Positions 1-7,035 of a DNA stretch of 16,695 nt are shown here, piece by piece. The notes beneath the pieces were generated by a model, which was not told where the DNA came from, made no database searches, and saw nothing but the letters and a program-made list of their open reading frames with translations. The stretch is from assembly GCA_900543945.1 (NCBI GenBank), contig UQTN01000044.1, positions 1-16,695 on the forward strand, in the 5' to 3' direction. This DNA is from an uncultured Collinsella sp. (lineage in GTDB: Bacteria; Actinomycetota; Coriobacteriia; Coriobacteriales; Coriobacteriaceae). The translations under genes and the position numbers were made by a program. Position 1 is the stretch's first letter. Each line of letters starts with the position of its first letter.

Positions 1-706
1 ACGTCACGATCACGCGCACGTCCGGACCCACCAGGCGGCGCACGCGGTCCAGATCGCGCTCGAGCTCCCCGGCATCGCAGCGGTCAGCCTTGGTGAGCAC
101 CACCACCGGCTCGGCATCGCAGTCGAGCGCCAACACCAGCGAGCGCGCCACACGGTCGAGCAGCACCTCGCCGGCACCGAGCGCCTGCACGATTAGCACG
201 CTATCCACGTTGGAGCAGAGCACCTGACGCTCCCCGCGGGCACGGCCGCGCCAACGCTCAAAGCTCGTACGGCGCGGCAGCACGCACTCAATCACGCCCA
301 TATCGTGCCCGGGAGCGCGGCGCACCGCCACACGGTCGCCCACGGCAGGCAGCAGGACCTCGTCCTCGCCGCGTGACTTGGCAAACCTCACAGCATGCTC
401 GGCACGAAACGTGTCATCGGCAGTCGCCACCAGTGGAAACCCGCGATCCAAGCGCACCACGGCGCCAAGCTGCATCTGCTCGGGCTCCTCGACATGCGCG
501 CAGAAATCATCAAAGGCAGCCTGCTGGGCTTCATCGACCGGCAGGTCATCAAACGCCGGAACGTCCCGCAGCGCGTCAAGCCCCGGTACACTCGCCAGCA
601 ACTCCTCAGCAGATGCAGGGGGTTCGGTCGCGAGCTTCCGACGACGATCACGCTTAGCCCGCGCCCCCGTCGTCTTTTTCTTCGCCTTAGCCTTAGCCTT
701 AGCCAC
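1..706 (-). CDS. rsgA: Ribosome small subunit-dependent GTPase A (RsgA), partial, C-terminus beyond left edge
   Basis: Reading leftward from a GTG at 706-704 gives 235 residues without a stop to the window edge. RsgA is a circularly permuted GTPase that helps late maturation of the 30S subunit in the cytoplasm. Visible: a Lys/Arg-rich N-terminal tail (about 1-25), an acidic stretch with family-atypical sequence (about 28-78), then an OB-fold-like segment with VGDRVAV (122-128) and VLPRRTSF (142-149). The typical NVDSV follows (166-170), then the G4 motif TKAD (205-208). G4 preceding the P-loop is the permuted order expected of this family; the P-loop and zinc domain would lie off-window. The GTG start is chosen because GGGAGG lies 5 nt upstream (712-717). 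The N-terminal extension is longer than in E. coli RsgA. The Lys/Ala tail is encoded by three 6-bp tandem repeats (685-702). Family call is confident; the exact start is less so. Confidence 0.9.
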   Translation of the reverse strand, partial: MAKAKAKAKKKTTGARAKRDRRRKLATEPPASAEELLASVPGLDALRDVPAFDDLPVDEAQQAAFDDFCAHVEEPEQMQLGAVVRLDRGFPLVATADDTFRAEHAVRFAKSRGEDEVLLPAVGDRVAVRRAPGHDMGVIECVLPRRTSFERWRGRARGERQVLCSNVDSVLIVQALGAGEVLLDRVARSLVLALDCDAEPVVVLTKADRCDAGELERDLDRVRRLVGPDVRVIVT

Positions 707-727
707 AAACGCCTCCCAGCACCAAAA

Positions 728-756
728 ATCACAACTGAGCAGGTATTTTCCCACAA
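728..756 (-). promoter_or_regulatory. Candidate promoter for rsgA
   Basis: On the minus strand TTGTGG (756-751) and TGTGAT (733-728) are separated by 17 bp; each matches four of six consensus bases. A start near 721 would leave a leader of about 15 nt containing the GGGAGG ribosome site. The -35 hexamer uses part of the T-run of the preceding terminator. Inference from sequence only. Confidence 0.35.
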
Positions 757-790
757 AAAAGAGTCGGTCGAGCAAATGCTCGCCCGACTC
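755..790 (-). terminator. Rho-independent terminator downstream of the Ca2+ ATPase gene
   Basis: On the minus strand a hairpin (790-761) has a 7-bp outer stem, one mismatch, a 5-bp inner stem and an AAAT/ATTT-type loop. Six T (760-755) follow directly. The plus strand has no T-run after the hairpin, so it terminates leftward transcription. It ends the ATPase transcript before rsgA. Confidence 0.85.
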
Positions 791-849
791 ACACACTTTC
801 CCTCAGCCTTTATCATCCACACGGGAGAAAAGTCAGCAACGTCACCGCA

Positions 850-944
850 GGGCCCGCCCGCCGAGAGGGGTTTCCAAAGGGCACATCCCGCAGCCGCAAC
901 GCGGCGAGGACGTACCCGTGGAAACCCCGCAGGCGGGCGGGCCC
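850..944. repeat. 95-bp structured intergenic repeat, copy 1 (after the Ca2+ ATPase gene)
   Basis: An imperfect palindrome of nested stems: outer 13 bp perfect (850-862 with 932-944), second 10 bp perfect (867-876 with 919-928), third 6 bp with one mismatch (879-884 with 912-917), apical 5 bp (893-897 with 901-905, loop AAC). The single third-stem mismatch would be a G-U pair in minus-strand RNA. It starts 11 nt after the ATPase stop codon and precedes that gene's terminator, so it would be in the 3' untranslated region. A second copy at 10890-10984 aligns over all 95 positions without gaps (76 identical). I do not recognise the family. There is no T-run, so it is not a standard terminator. 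Confidence 0.85.
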
Positions 945-955
945 GGACAGGTACG

Positions 956-3637
956 TTACTCTTTCTCCACCGCGCGCATGATCGCCTTGTAGATCTCCAT
1001 CAGCGGGATGATCAGGAAGGCCAGGCCCAGGGCAGCGACAACGCCCTTGAGCTCAAGCGTCACGGGGCCAAAGAACATCTCGGCAAGCGTCGGCTGCACG
1101 GTCACGATCACCGTCAGCACCAGTGCCAGCGCGGCGGAAGCCCACAGCCACTTGTTCTGCTTCTTCATGGTGAACAGCGACGCACGACGGCTGCGCATAT
1201 TGAAGCAGTGGAAAATCTCGACCATGTTGAGCGTGATGAACGCCATCATCACGCCTTCCTCGTCGGCATTGCCGGCGATCATATCGGCGATGTGGATGTA
1301 GCCCATGTCAAAGTACACGCCCACAAAGAAGCTCGCCAGCACCAGCGCGGTGATGATTAGGCCCTGGACCACGCAGTCCAGACCCATATGTCCGGCAAAG
1401 ACACCGTCCTTGGCGTTGCGCGGCTTGCGCTTCATGATGTCGCCCTCGGCATCCTCCATGCCCAGCGCAAGCGCGGGGAAGCAGTCGGTGACCAGGTTCA
1501 CCCACAGCAGCTGCACCGGCTGGAAGATGGTAAAGCCGATGAGCGTGGCGATAAACACCGAGAACACCTCGGCAAGGTTGGCCGAAAGCAGGAACTGGAT
1601 GACCTTGCGGATGTTGTCGTAGATGCGACGACCCTCTTCGCAGGCGCCGATGATGGTAGCGAAGTTGTCATCGGCAAGTACCATGTCGGCGACGTTCTTG
1701 GTGACGTCGGTACCGGTGATGCCCATACCAACGCCAATGTCGGCGCGCTTGATGGACGGGGCGTCGTTGACGCCATCGCCCGTCATGGCCACGATCTGGT
1801 CGCGCGACTTCCAAGCCTCGACGATGCGTGTCTTGTGCTCGGGCTGGACGCGGGCGTACACGCCGTAGTCCTCGATGTGCGCGTCGAGTTCCTCGTCGCT
1901 CATGCGATCGAGGTCGGCACCGGTGATGGCCTGGCTGCGATCGGCGACGATGCCCAGCTGCTTGGCGATGGCCACGGCGGTGTCGATGTGGTCGCCCGTG
2001 ATCATGACGGTGCGGATACCGGCGTCGTGCGCCTCGTGGATAGCGTCGGCCACCTCGGGACGGACCGGGTCGATCATGCCGGACAGGCCACAGAAGACCA
2101 GGTCATGCTCGAGCGCAGCGGGGCTGCAGTCGTCGGGAACCTCGGTGTAGGTGCGGCTTGCCAGCGCCAGTACGCGCAGGGCCTCGTCGGCCATGGCCTT
2201 GTTGGCCGCCACGAGCTCGGCGCGGCGCTCCTCGGTCAGGGGGACGACCTTATCGCCCTCGTAGATATGGGTGCACAGGCCGATCACCACGTCGGGCGCG
2301 CCCTTGGTGTACTGCTCGTACTCGCCGTCAAGGGTCTCGACGACCACGGACATCATCTTGCGGCCCGAGTCAAACGGGGCCTCGCCCACGCGCGGATGCT
2401 CGGCAGTCAGGCCAGTGAGGCCCGCCTTGCCGGCGTCGTTGACGAGCGCGCACTCAGTCGGCTCGCCCACGGCCTCGCCCAGCTCCTCGTCCCACTGAGC
2501 ATCGGAGCACAGCGCCATGCCGGCCAGGAACTTCTCCTTGGGCGCAGCGAGCTCGTGCTTGACGACGGTCATCTTGTTTTGGGTAAGGGTACCGGTCTTG
2601 TCGGAGCAGATGGTCTGCGTGCAGCCGAGAGTCTCGACGGCAGAGAGCTTGCGGATGATTGCCTGGCGCTTAGCCATCTTGGTCACGCCAAGCGATAGCA
2701 CGATGGTCACGACGGCGACCAGGCCCTCGGGGATGGCAGCGACGGCGAGCGAGACGGCGACCATAAAGGTATCGAGCAGGGCGGTCGGGTCGGTAAGAAC
2801 GTTGCCCACGCCGTGGCGGATGATATCAACGCCAAAGATGACGACGCAGATGACGATAACCATAATGGTAAGGATGCGGCTGAGCTCGGCGAGCTTCACT
2901 TGCAACGGCGTGAGCTCTTCCTTGGCCTCGGCCAGGGCGCCGGCGATCTTGCCCATCTCGGTGTTCATGCCGGTGCCGACCACGACGGCGCGACCACGGC
3001 CGTACACGACGGTGGAGCCCATATAGCACATGTTCTTACGGTCGCCGAGCGGCACGTCATCGGTGCCCGCAGCGAGCTCGATCACGTTGGCGTGCTTCTC
3101 TACGGGCACGGACTCGCCGGTGAGCGCGGCCTCTTCGATCTTCATCGTGGCGCTCTCGAGCACGCGGCAGTCGGCCGGGACGGAGTCGCCCGCCTCGAGC
3201 ATGATCACGTCGCCGGGCACGAGCTCGGCGCTCGGCAGGTGCACGAGCTTGCCGTCGCGCAGCACCTTGGACTGCGCCGCACTCATCTCCTGCAGGGCCT
3301 CGAGGGCCTCCTCGCTCTTGGCTTCCTGGACCACGCCCAGCACCGAGTTGACGATAACGACGAACATGATGATGGCAACATCGGCAAAGTCGGGCTCGCC
3401 CTTGACCATGCCCGTGAGCGCACTGATGACGGCGGCAACGATCAGCATGATGACCATGGGGTCGGCCATCTGCTCAAAGAAACGCTTCCACAGCGGTGTC
3501 TTCTCGGCTTCCTCGAGCTTGTTAGGGCCTGTCTTGGCGAGGCGCAAAGACGCCTCGTCGTTGCTCAGGCCGAGGTTCTCATCGACACCTTGGTCGCTGA
3601 GCACCTCCGCCGCGGCGGACAGGTATTCCTTTTGCAT
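956..3637 (-). CDS. Cation-translocating P-type ATPase, P2A (calcium) type
   Basis: An 893-residue membrane pump expected to export Ca2+ using ATP; the length is usual for bacterial P2A pumps. In order: N-terminal cation-ATPase domain (about 5-75), TM1-2 (about 58-100), actuator domain with TGES (173-176), TM3-4 (about 256-310) with PEGL (303-306), phosphorylation site DKTGT with Asp346, nucleotide-binding KGAP (445-448), hinge TGDGVNDAP (619-627), then the C-terminal membrane bundle (about 680-885). Positions matching SERCA calcium ligands are present: Glu304, Asn687, Glu690, Asn714, Thr717, Asp718 and Glu807. This favours Ca2+ over H+ or heavy metals and suggests that both sites may be kept; the site assignment is inference by motif alignment. 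ATG start with AGGAGG nine nt upstream. Single-gene unit: divergent from pyk, with a structured repeat and terminator downstream. Mn2+ transport cannot be excluded. Confidence 0.93.
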   Translation of the reverse strand: MQKEYLSAAAEVLSDQGVDENLGLSNDEASLRLAKTGPNKLEEAEKTPLWKRFFEQMADPMVIMLIVAAVISALTGMVKGEPDFADVAIIMFVVIVNSVLGVVQEAKSEEALEALQEMSAAQSKVLRDGKLVHLPSAELVPGDVIMLEAGDSVPADCRVLESATMKIEEAALTGESVPVEKHANVIELAAGTDDVPLGDRKNMCYMGSTVVYGRGRAVVVGTGMNTEMGKIAGALAEAKEELTPLQVKLAELSRILTIMVIVICVVIFGVDIIRHGVGNVLTDPTALLDTFMVAVSLAVAAIPEGLVAVVTIVLSLGVTKMAKRQAIIRKLSAVETLGCTQTICSDKTGTLTQNKMTVVKHELAAPKEKFLAGMALCSDAQWDEELGEAVGEPTECALVNDAGKAGLTGLTAEHPRVGEAPFDSGRKMMSVVVETLDGEYEQYTKGAPDVVIGLCTHIYEGDKVVPLTEERRAELVAANKAMADEALRVLALASRTYTEVPDDCSPAALEHDLVFCGLSGMIDPVRPEVADAIHEAHDAGIRTVMITGDHIDTAVAIAKQLGIVADRSQAITGADLDRMSDEELDAHIEDYGVYARVQPEHKTRIVEAWKSRDQIVAMTGDGVNDAPSIKRADIGVGMGITGTDVTKNVADMVLADDNFATIIGACEEGRRIYDNIRKVIQFLLSANLAEVFSVFIATLIGFTIFQPVQLLWVNLVTDCFPALALGMEDAEGDIMKRKPRNAKDGVFAGHMGLDCVVQGLIITALVLASFFVGVYFDMGYIHIADMIAGNADEEGVMMAFITLNMVEIFHCFNMRSRRASLFTMKKQNKWLWASAALALVLTVIVTVQPTLAEMFFGPVTLELKGVVAALGLAFLIIPLMEIYKAIMRAVEKE

Positions 3638-3647
3638 ATAGAGTCCC

Positions 3648-3701
3648 CTCCTGGGATTCGGGCCACTCAGCAGATTGATGCCCGATCATAATTCCCAGGA
3701 G
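3648..3701 (-). promoter_or_regulatory. Possible leader hairpin covering the ATPase ribosome-binding site
   Basis: CTCCTGGGA (3648-3656) is a perfect complement of TCCCAGGAG (3693-3701), with an inner pairing of TCGGG (3658-3662) to CCCGA (3681-3685). In the minus-strand leader this would fold the AGGAGG Shine-Dalgarno sequence (3647-3652) into a stem. A possible -10 box, TATGAT (3690-3685), lies inside the hairpin. If transcription starts there, the upstream arm is not transcribed and the dyad could only act in DNA. No known riboswitch consensus is recognised. Confidence 0.35.
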
Positions 3702-3985
3702 AAGGGCAAGGGCTCATCAAGGCTGCCGTGCTGAGCGGCAGTTGATAGTGGAGCTATGGTACCCCAAAGCGACGCGTCTAGCCAAAACAATCGGTTTGGA
3801 AATATGGTCCGCACGCAACGGTGCAGACCGTGTGATGCTCAACATTGGTAAAACGTTTTTTCTTCGGCACATCGCCAAACTGACATATCTCCCAGATAGC
3901 AGCGGTTGGAGTGGTTGGTAAAGATTTTTCATATACCGTTTTTCCCGCAAAAAATGAACTTCCATTTCGGCATACGGTCGATTTT
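3702..3985. other. Intergenic region between divergent ATPase and pyk genes
   Basis: No convincing gene: the open frames have no family resemblance and no ribosome site. The region is clearly more AT-rich than its flanks, as expected of a divergent promoter region. It holds an inverted repeat, tcaa-gg-CTGCCG with CGGCAG-ttga (3717-3745), without a T-run on either side. This could be an operator for either gene; its function is unknown. Confidence 0.5.
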
Positions 3986-4016
3986 TTGGGGTATTCGGTC
4001 GGCATTTCGTTATAAT
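3986..4016 (+). promoter_or_regulatory. Promoter for pyk
   Basis: A perfect TATAAT at 4011-4016 lies in AT-rich sequence. The best -35 is TTGGGG (3986-3991), with a long 19-bp spacer. Transcription would start near 4023, giving a leader of about 57 nt. Two similar blocks containing CGGTCG (3975-3980 and 3996-4001) overlap the -35 and spacer and could be regulator contacts. Confidence 0.6.
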
Positions 4017-4079
4017 CATCTCGGTTTTATTTCTTATGGTTTATCTATCAGCGCAAGACGATGTCAGATGGAGGTCTGA

Positions 4080-5540
4080 ATGTACAAGCGCACTAAGATT
4101 GTATGCACCATGGGTCCCGCCTGCGATAGCGACGAGACCATCCGCGAGATGATCAAGGCGGGCATGAACGTCGCCCGTTTTAACTTCTCGCACGGCTCCT
4201 ACGACGAGCACCACGGTCGCATCGAGCGCGTCCGCCGTATTTCCAAGGAGCTCGGTCTGCCTGTCGGCATCCTGCTCGACACCAAGGGCCCCGAGGTCCG
4301 CACCGGCCTTCTGGTCGACGGCAAGAAGGTTGCCGTCAAGACCGGCGACAAGATCGTCGTCACCGCTCAGCCCACGTCCGAGGATTTCCACGGCACCTCT
4401 GAGCACATCTCCCTCGACTACCTGGCTCTGCCCTCCGAGGTCGAGAAGGGCTCCCTTATCCTGATCGATGACGGCCTGGTTGCCCTCGAGGTCGAGTCCG
4501 TCAGCGGCCAGGACATGACCTGCGTCGTTAAGAACGACGGCCTGATCGGCGAGCGCAAGGGCGTCAACATGCCCAACGTCAACATCTCGCTGCCCGCCAT
4601 CACCGAGCGCGATCGTCAGGACATCCTCTTTGGCCTGACCGAGAACATCGATTACATCGCCGCTTCCTTCATCCGTGACGGCGAGTCCGTCCGCGGCATC
4701 CGCAAGCTTTGCCGCGAGAACGGTGGCGAGCACGTGACGATCTTCCCGAAGATCGAGTGTGCCCTGGGCGTCGAGAACTTCGACGAGATCCTCGAGGCTT
4801 CCGACGGCATCATGGTCGCCCGTGGCGACCTGGGCATCGAGATCAAGCCCGAGCTTGTTCCGCACATCCAGAAGGAGATCATCGCCAAGTGCAACGCGGC
4901 CTACAAGCCCGTTATCACCGCTACGCAGATGCTCGACTCCATGCAGCAGAACCCGCGCCCGACGCGCGCCGAGGTTGCCGACGTTGCTAACGCCATCTAC
5001 GACGGCACCGACGCCGTCATGCTGTCCGGCGAGTCCGCTGCCGGTAAGTACCCGGTTGAGGCCGTCAAGATGCAGGCCAGCATCGCTCTCGAGACCGAGA
5101 AGTACCTCCCGGCCCACGCTCCGCTCGAGGTTCCGGCTGACGCTCACGGCACCCGCGTCGTCAACAACGTTGTGGGTATGTCCGCTGTGAACATGGCCAC
5201 CACCGTTGGCGCCAAGTGCATCACCGTGCCGACGACCACCGGTCGTACCGCTCGCTTGATCTCGCACTTCCGTCCCAACATGCCGATCTGCGCGTTCTCC
5301 CGCCACGAGTGGGCCGTCCAGCAGATGATCATGTACTGGGGCGTTATCCCGCATCAGGCCGAGATTACCCAGGGCACCGTCAACGGCACGATCGTCAAGG
5401 CGATCGAGACCGCTAAGGAGCTCGGCTACGTCGAGGCCGGCGATCTGACCGTCGCCACCGCCGGCGATCCCCGCATGAGCGTCCAGCTCGAGGACAAGGT
5501 CTCCTCGACCAACGTCGCTTACGTCGCTCAGGTCCGCTAA
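4080..5540 (+). CDS. pyk: Pyruvate kinase
   Basis: 486 residues; converts phosphoenolpyruvate and ADP to pyruvate and ATP, the last step of glycolysis, in the cytoplasm. Visible: N-terminal TKIVCTMGPA (5-14) and ARFNFSHG (32-39) with the nucleotide/K+ site residues, DTKGPEVRTG (67-76) at the start of the B domain, catalytic FPKIE with Lys224, ARGDLG (247-252) with metal-binding Asp250, ATQML (281-285) and SGESAAGKYP (316-325). The C-terminal allosteric-type domain runs from about 355 to the end. The length fits the short bacterial form, without the extra PEP-utiliser-like C-terminal domain found in Bacillus. ATG start with GGAGG five nt upstream. It has its own TATAAT promoter and a strong terminator, so it is monocistronic. 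Codons are strongly C-ending, consistent with high expression. Confidence 0.97.
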   Translation: MYKRTKIVCTMGPACDSDETIREMIKAGMNVARFNFSHGSYDEHHGRIERVRRISKELGLPVGILLDTKGPEVRTGLLVDGKKVAVKTGDKIVVTAQPTSEDFHGTSEHISLDYLALPSEVEKGSLILIDDGLVALEVESVSGQDMTCVVKNDGLIGERKGVNMPNVNISLPAITERDRQDILFGLTENIDYIAASFIRDGESVRGIRKLCRENGGEHVTIFPKIECALGVENFDEILEASDGIMVARGDLGIEIKPELVPHIQKEIIAKCNAAYKPVITATQMLDSMQQNPRPTRAEVADVANAIYDGTDAVMLSGESAAGKYPVEAVKMQASIALETEKYLPAHAPLEVPADAHGTRVVNNVVGMSAVNMATTVGAKCITVPTTTGRTARLISHFRPNMPICAFSRHEWAVQQMIMYWGVIPHQAEITQGTVNGTIVKAIETAKELGYVEAGDLTVATAGDPRMSVQLEDKVSSTNVAYVAQVR

Positions 5541-5570
5541 ATCGTACTTGCAAGCATGTTTGCATTGCAA

Positions 5571-5605
5571 AGGGCCTGGAAGGCTTCGCCTTCCGGGCCC
5601 TTTTT
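5571..5605 (+). terminator. Rho-independent terminator of pyk
   Basis: A stem of about 13 bp (5572-5584 with 5588-5600), a tiny loop and TTTTT at 5601-5605, starting 31 nt after the pyk stop. The T5577-G5595 pair is a wobble only in plus-strand RNA, which agrees with its direction. Confidence 0.93.
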
Positions 5606-5782
5606 CTGTGTCAATGCCGGCACACGGCAAAACACGCACCCATTTCTTTACCAAAAGCGCGAAATCCACCTTTCGAGGCCCAAAAATAAAGTCCCAAGTG
5701 CTAAAAGTGTTCGCCCGATGGCGAAACCACACCTTACCTGACGCTGCTAAATCGTTTTAGCAAGAGCCAGATCGACCGCGTT
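5606..5782. other. Intergenic stretch with two small dyads
   Basis: No gene seen. Two short perfect hairpins: TTCGCC-cgat-GGCGAA (5710-5725) and TGCTAAA-tcgt-TTTAGCA (5745-5762). Neither is followed by a T-run on either strand, so they are not terminators. They could be protein-binding dyads. Confidence 0.4.
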
Positions 5783-5910
5783 TTCGGAAGTATGCGGCAA
5801 ATTCTGAGACCTCCGAGCACACCCCGTTTTTTCGCAACAAAATGCCTGATAAACTGGCATCAAAAGCCAGGTCTGCTCACAGGGTTCAGATTTTGCCGCA
5901 TACTTCCGAA
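5783..5910. repeat. 128-bp palindromic element upstream of the DUF559-like gene
   Basis: Arms of 25 bp (5783-5807 and 5886-5910) are complementary at 24 of 25 positions, with the core GTATGCGGCAAA. A weaker inverted match continues inward (13 of the next 17). In the centre sits a small dyad ATGCC...GGCAT (5842-5860) around an AT-rich TGATAAACT. The right arm ends 51 bp before the ATG of the next gene. Two readings are possible: two copies of a long operator facing each other around a promoter (TTTTTT 5827-5832, TAAACT 5850-5855), or a MITE-like non-coding element. No flanking target-site duplication is obvious. Confidence 0.8.
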
Positions 5911-5961
5911 TTGACGCTGGCATCGCACGGTCCAAAAGCACATTTCGACCAGGAGGATATC

Positions 5962-7035
5962 ATGGACCTGACGCTATGCGGTCAATCCGCTTTTTACTAT
6001 CACCGTATCCCGCCGCAGGTATTAGGGCTTTACCCCGCCATTAGCCTTGGCAATATGGATCGCAGATGTTGCGGCCTCGGAAGTCATGCAGTTGTAAAAG
6101 ACCTGCTTCATGCACCGCTTCACAGGCTTGTATTCACTCGAGCACAATCCGGGTCGCGAAGCCTGTTTAAATCGCACCTCCTGACCCAAGAGCCGCCTCC
6201 CGGGTCGTTTAGGCAAACTGAACATGGATTTGATGTCACGTCGCCCGAGTTTACGCTGCTCAGCCTTGCTACGCAGGTCTCACGCAACCAGTTACTCATG
6301 GCTTGCCACGAGATGTGCGGCTCCTTTGCAGTGTTTAAGCCCTGCGAGCGAACGCAACAACAACTCGATGAAGCCATTTCGCTTAAGCTCATTCCACCCA
6401 ACTGCGGTTGGGAGCGTGTTGTCGACACCAAGGGCAATGACACCAATTTGTGGAAGCGCCCGCCGCTCCTCAGCGCGGCGGATATCGCCGCGTTCGCCAA
6501 GCAGGCTGCAGGCCTGCGCGGCGTTAAACAACTGCGCTGGGCGGCCGAGCACATGACGGGGCAGACCGCCTCGCCCTTCGAAGTACAGACCTCCATACTT
6601 GTCTCGCTCCCCCGCAACGAGGGCGGCATGGGTATCAACATCGCAAACAACGTGCGCATCCCACTCAGCGACGCCGCGCGCTCACTGTATGACAAAACCT
6701 GCTGCTACGCCGATATCCTCATCGAGAGCAACACCGACAGCATGGGCGTCATCTTGGAATGCCAAGGCCGCTCCGCCCACGATGGCGAAGCCGCAAGTCT
6801 CTCCGATGCCGAGCGCACCACCGCCCTCACAAGCATGGGCTATGACGTTATCCAGATAACCTATGAGCAAATCAAAGACACGAAGAGCTTTAACAACATC
6901 GCCGAACTCATCCATAAAAAGGCAGGGCTCCCCTACATCCCAAAGACCGATCAGGAACGCACCACCGAAGATGCCCTGCGGCGGGAGCTATTGGTCGATT
7001 GGGATGAGCTGTTCGCCGTCAAGCCGGCCAGCTAG
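5962..7035 (+). CDS. Hypothetical protein with C-terminal DUF559/PD-(D/E)xK-like domain, possibly AbiEi-like
   Basis: 357 residues; no exact family recognised. The C-terminal third has the layout of DUF559/Vsr-type nuclease-fold domains: Glu207 in SPFEVQTSILVSLPR, Asp251 in YADILIE, Glu266-Cys-Gln268 in LECQG, His273, then a helix and MGYDVIQITYEQI (292-304), like the family's last strand and helix. The usual ExK lysine is Gln268, so activity is uncertain. The N-terminal part (about 7-130), including FDVTSPEFTLLSLATQ (90-105) and a Cys-containing helix, recalls actinobacterial AbiEi-like or DUF559 proteins. This is weak inference from memory. ATG chosen because AGGAGG ends 5 nt upstream; an in-frame ATG at 5842 lies inside the palindrome and has no such site. 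No signal peptide or membrane segment. Somewhat less GC-rich codon use than its neighbours and a solitary position suggest an accessory gene. Its stop codon overlaps that of the convergent downstream gene. Confidence 0.72.
   Translation: MDLTLCGQSAFYYHRIPPQVLGLYPAISLGNMDRRCCGLGSHAVVKDLLHAPLHRLVFTRAQSGSRSLFKSHLLTQEPPPGSFRQTEHGFDVTSPEFTLLSLATQVSRNQLLMACHEMCGSFAVFKPCERTQQQLDEAISLKLIPPNCGWERVVDTKGNDTNLWKRPPLLSAADIAAFAKQAAGLRGVKQLRWAAEHMTGQTASPFEVQTSILVSLPRNEGGMGINIANNVRIPLSDAARSLYDKTCCYADILIESNTDSMGVILECQGRSAHDGEAASLSDAERTTALTSMGYDVIQITYEQIKDTKSFNNIAELIHKKAGLPYIPKTDQERTTEDALRRELLVDWDELFAVKPAS

Noticed and set aside
850..944. The 95-bp repeat as a simple terminator
   Set aside because: No T-run follows it on either strand, a real U-tract terminator lies downstream at 755-790, and conserved unpaired segments are not expected in a terminator.
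1388..2698. Long plus-strand open frame opposite the Ca2+ ATPase
   Set aside because: Composition (Ala, Gly, His, Asp and Val rich) is that of an antisense shadow of a GC-rich gene, with no family motifs; the opposite strand encodes a complete P-type ATPase.
3638..3780. yybP-ykoY (Mn2+) riboswitch before the Ca2+ ATPase
   Set aside because: Considered because such pumps often carry it, but I could not match the conserved loops.
3717..4019. 100-residue minus-strand open frame in the ATPase-pyk gap
   Set aside because: Basic, low-complexity product without ribosome site or family resemblance; it covers the pyk promoter.
4041..5732. 563-residue minus-strand open frame opposite pyk
   Set aside because: Antisense shadow with His/Asp/Val/Gly-rich composition; it also covers the pyk terminator.
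5842..5961. Upstream in-frame extension of the DUF559-like gene
   Set aside because: It would begin inside the palindrome without a ribosome site; the ATG at 5962 has AGGAGG at proper spacing.
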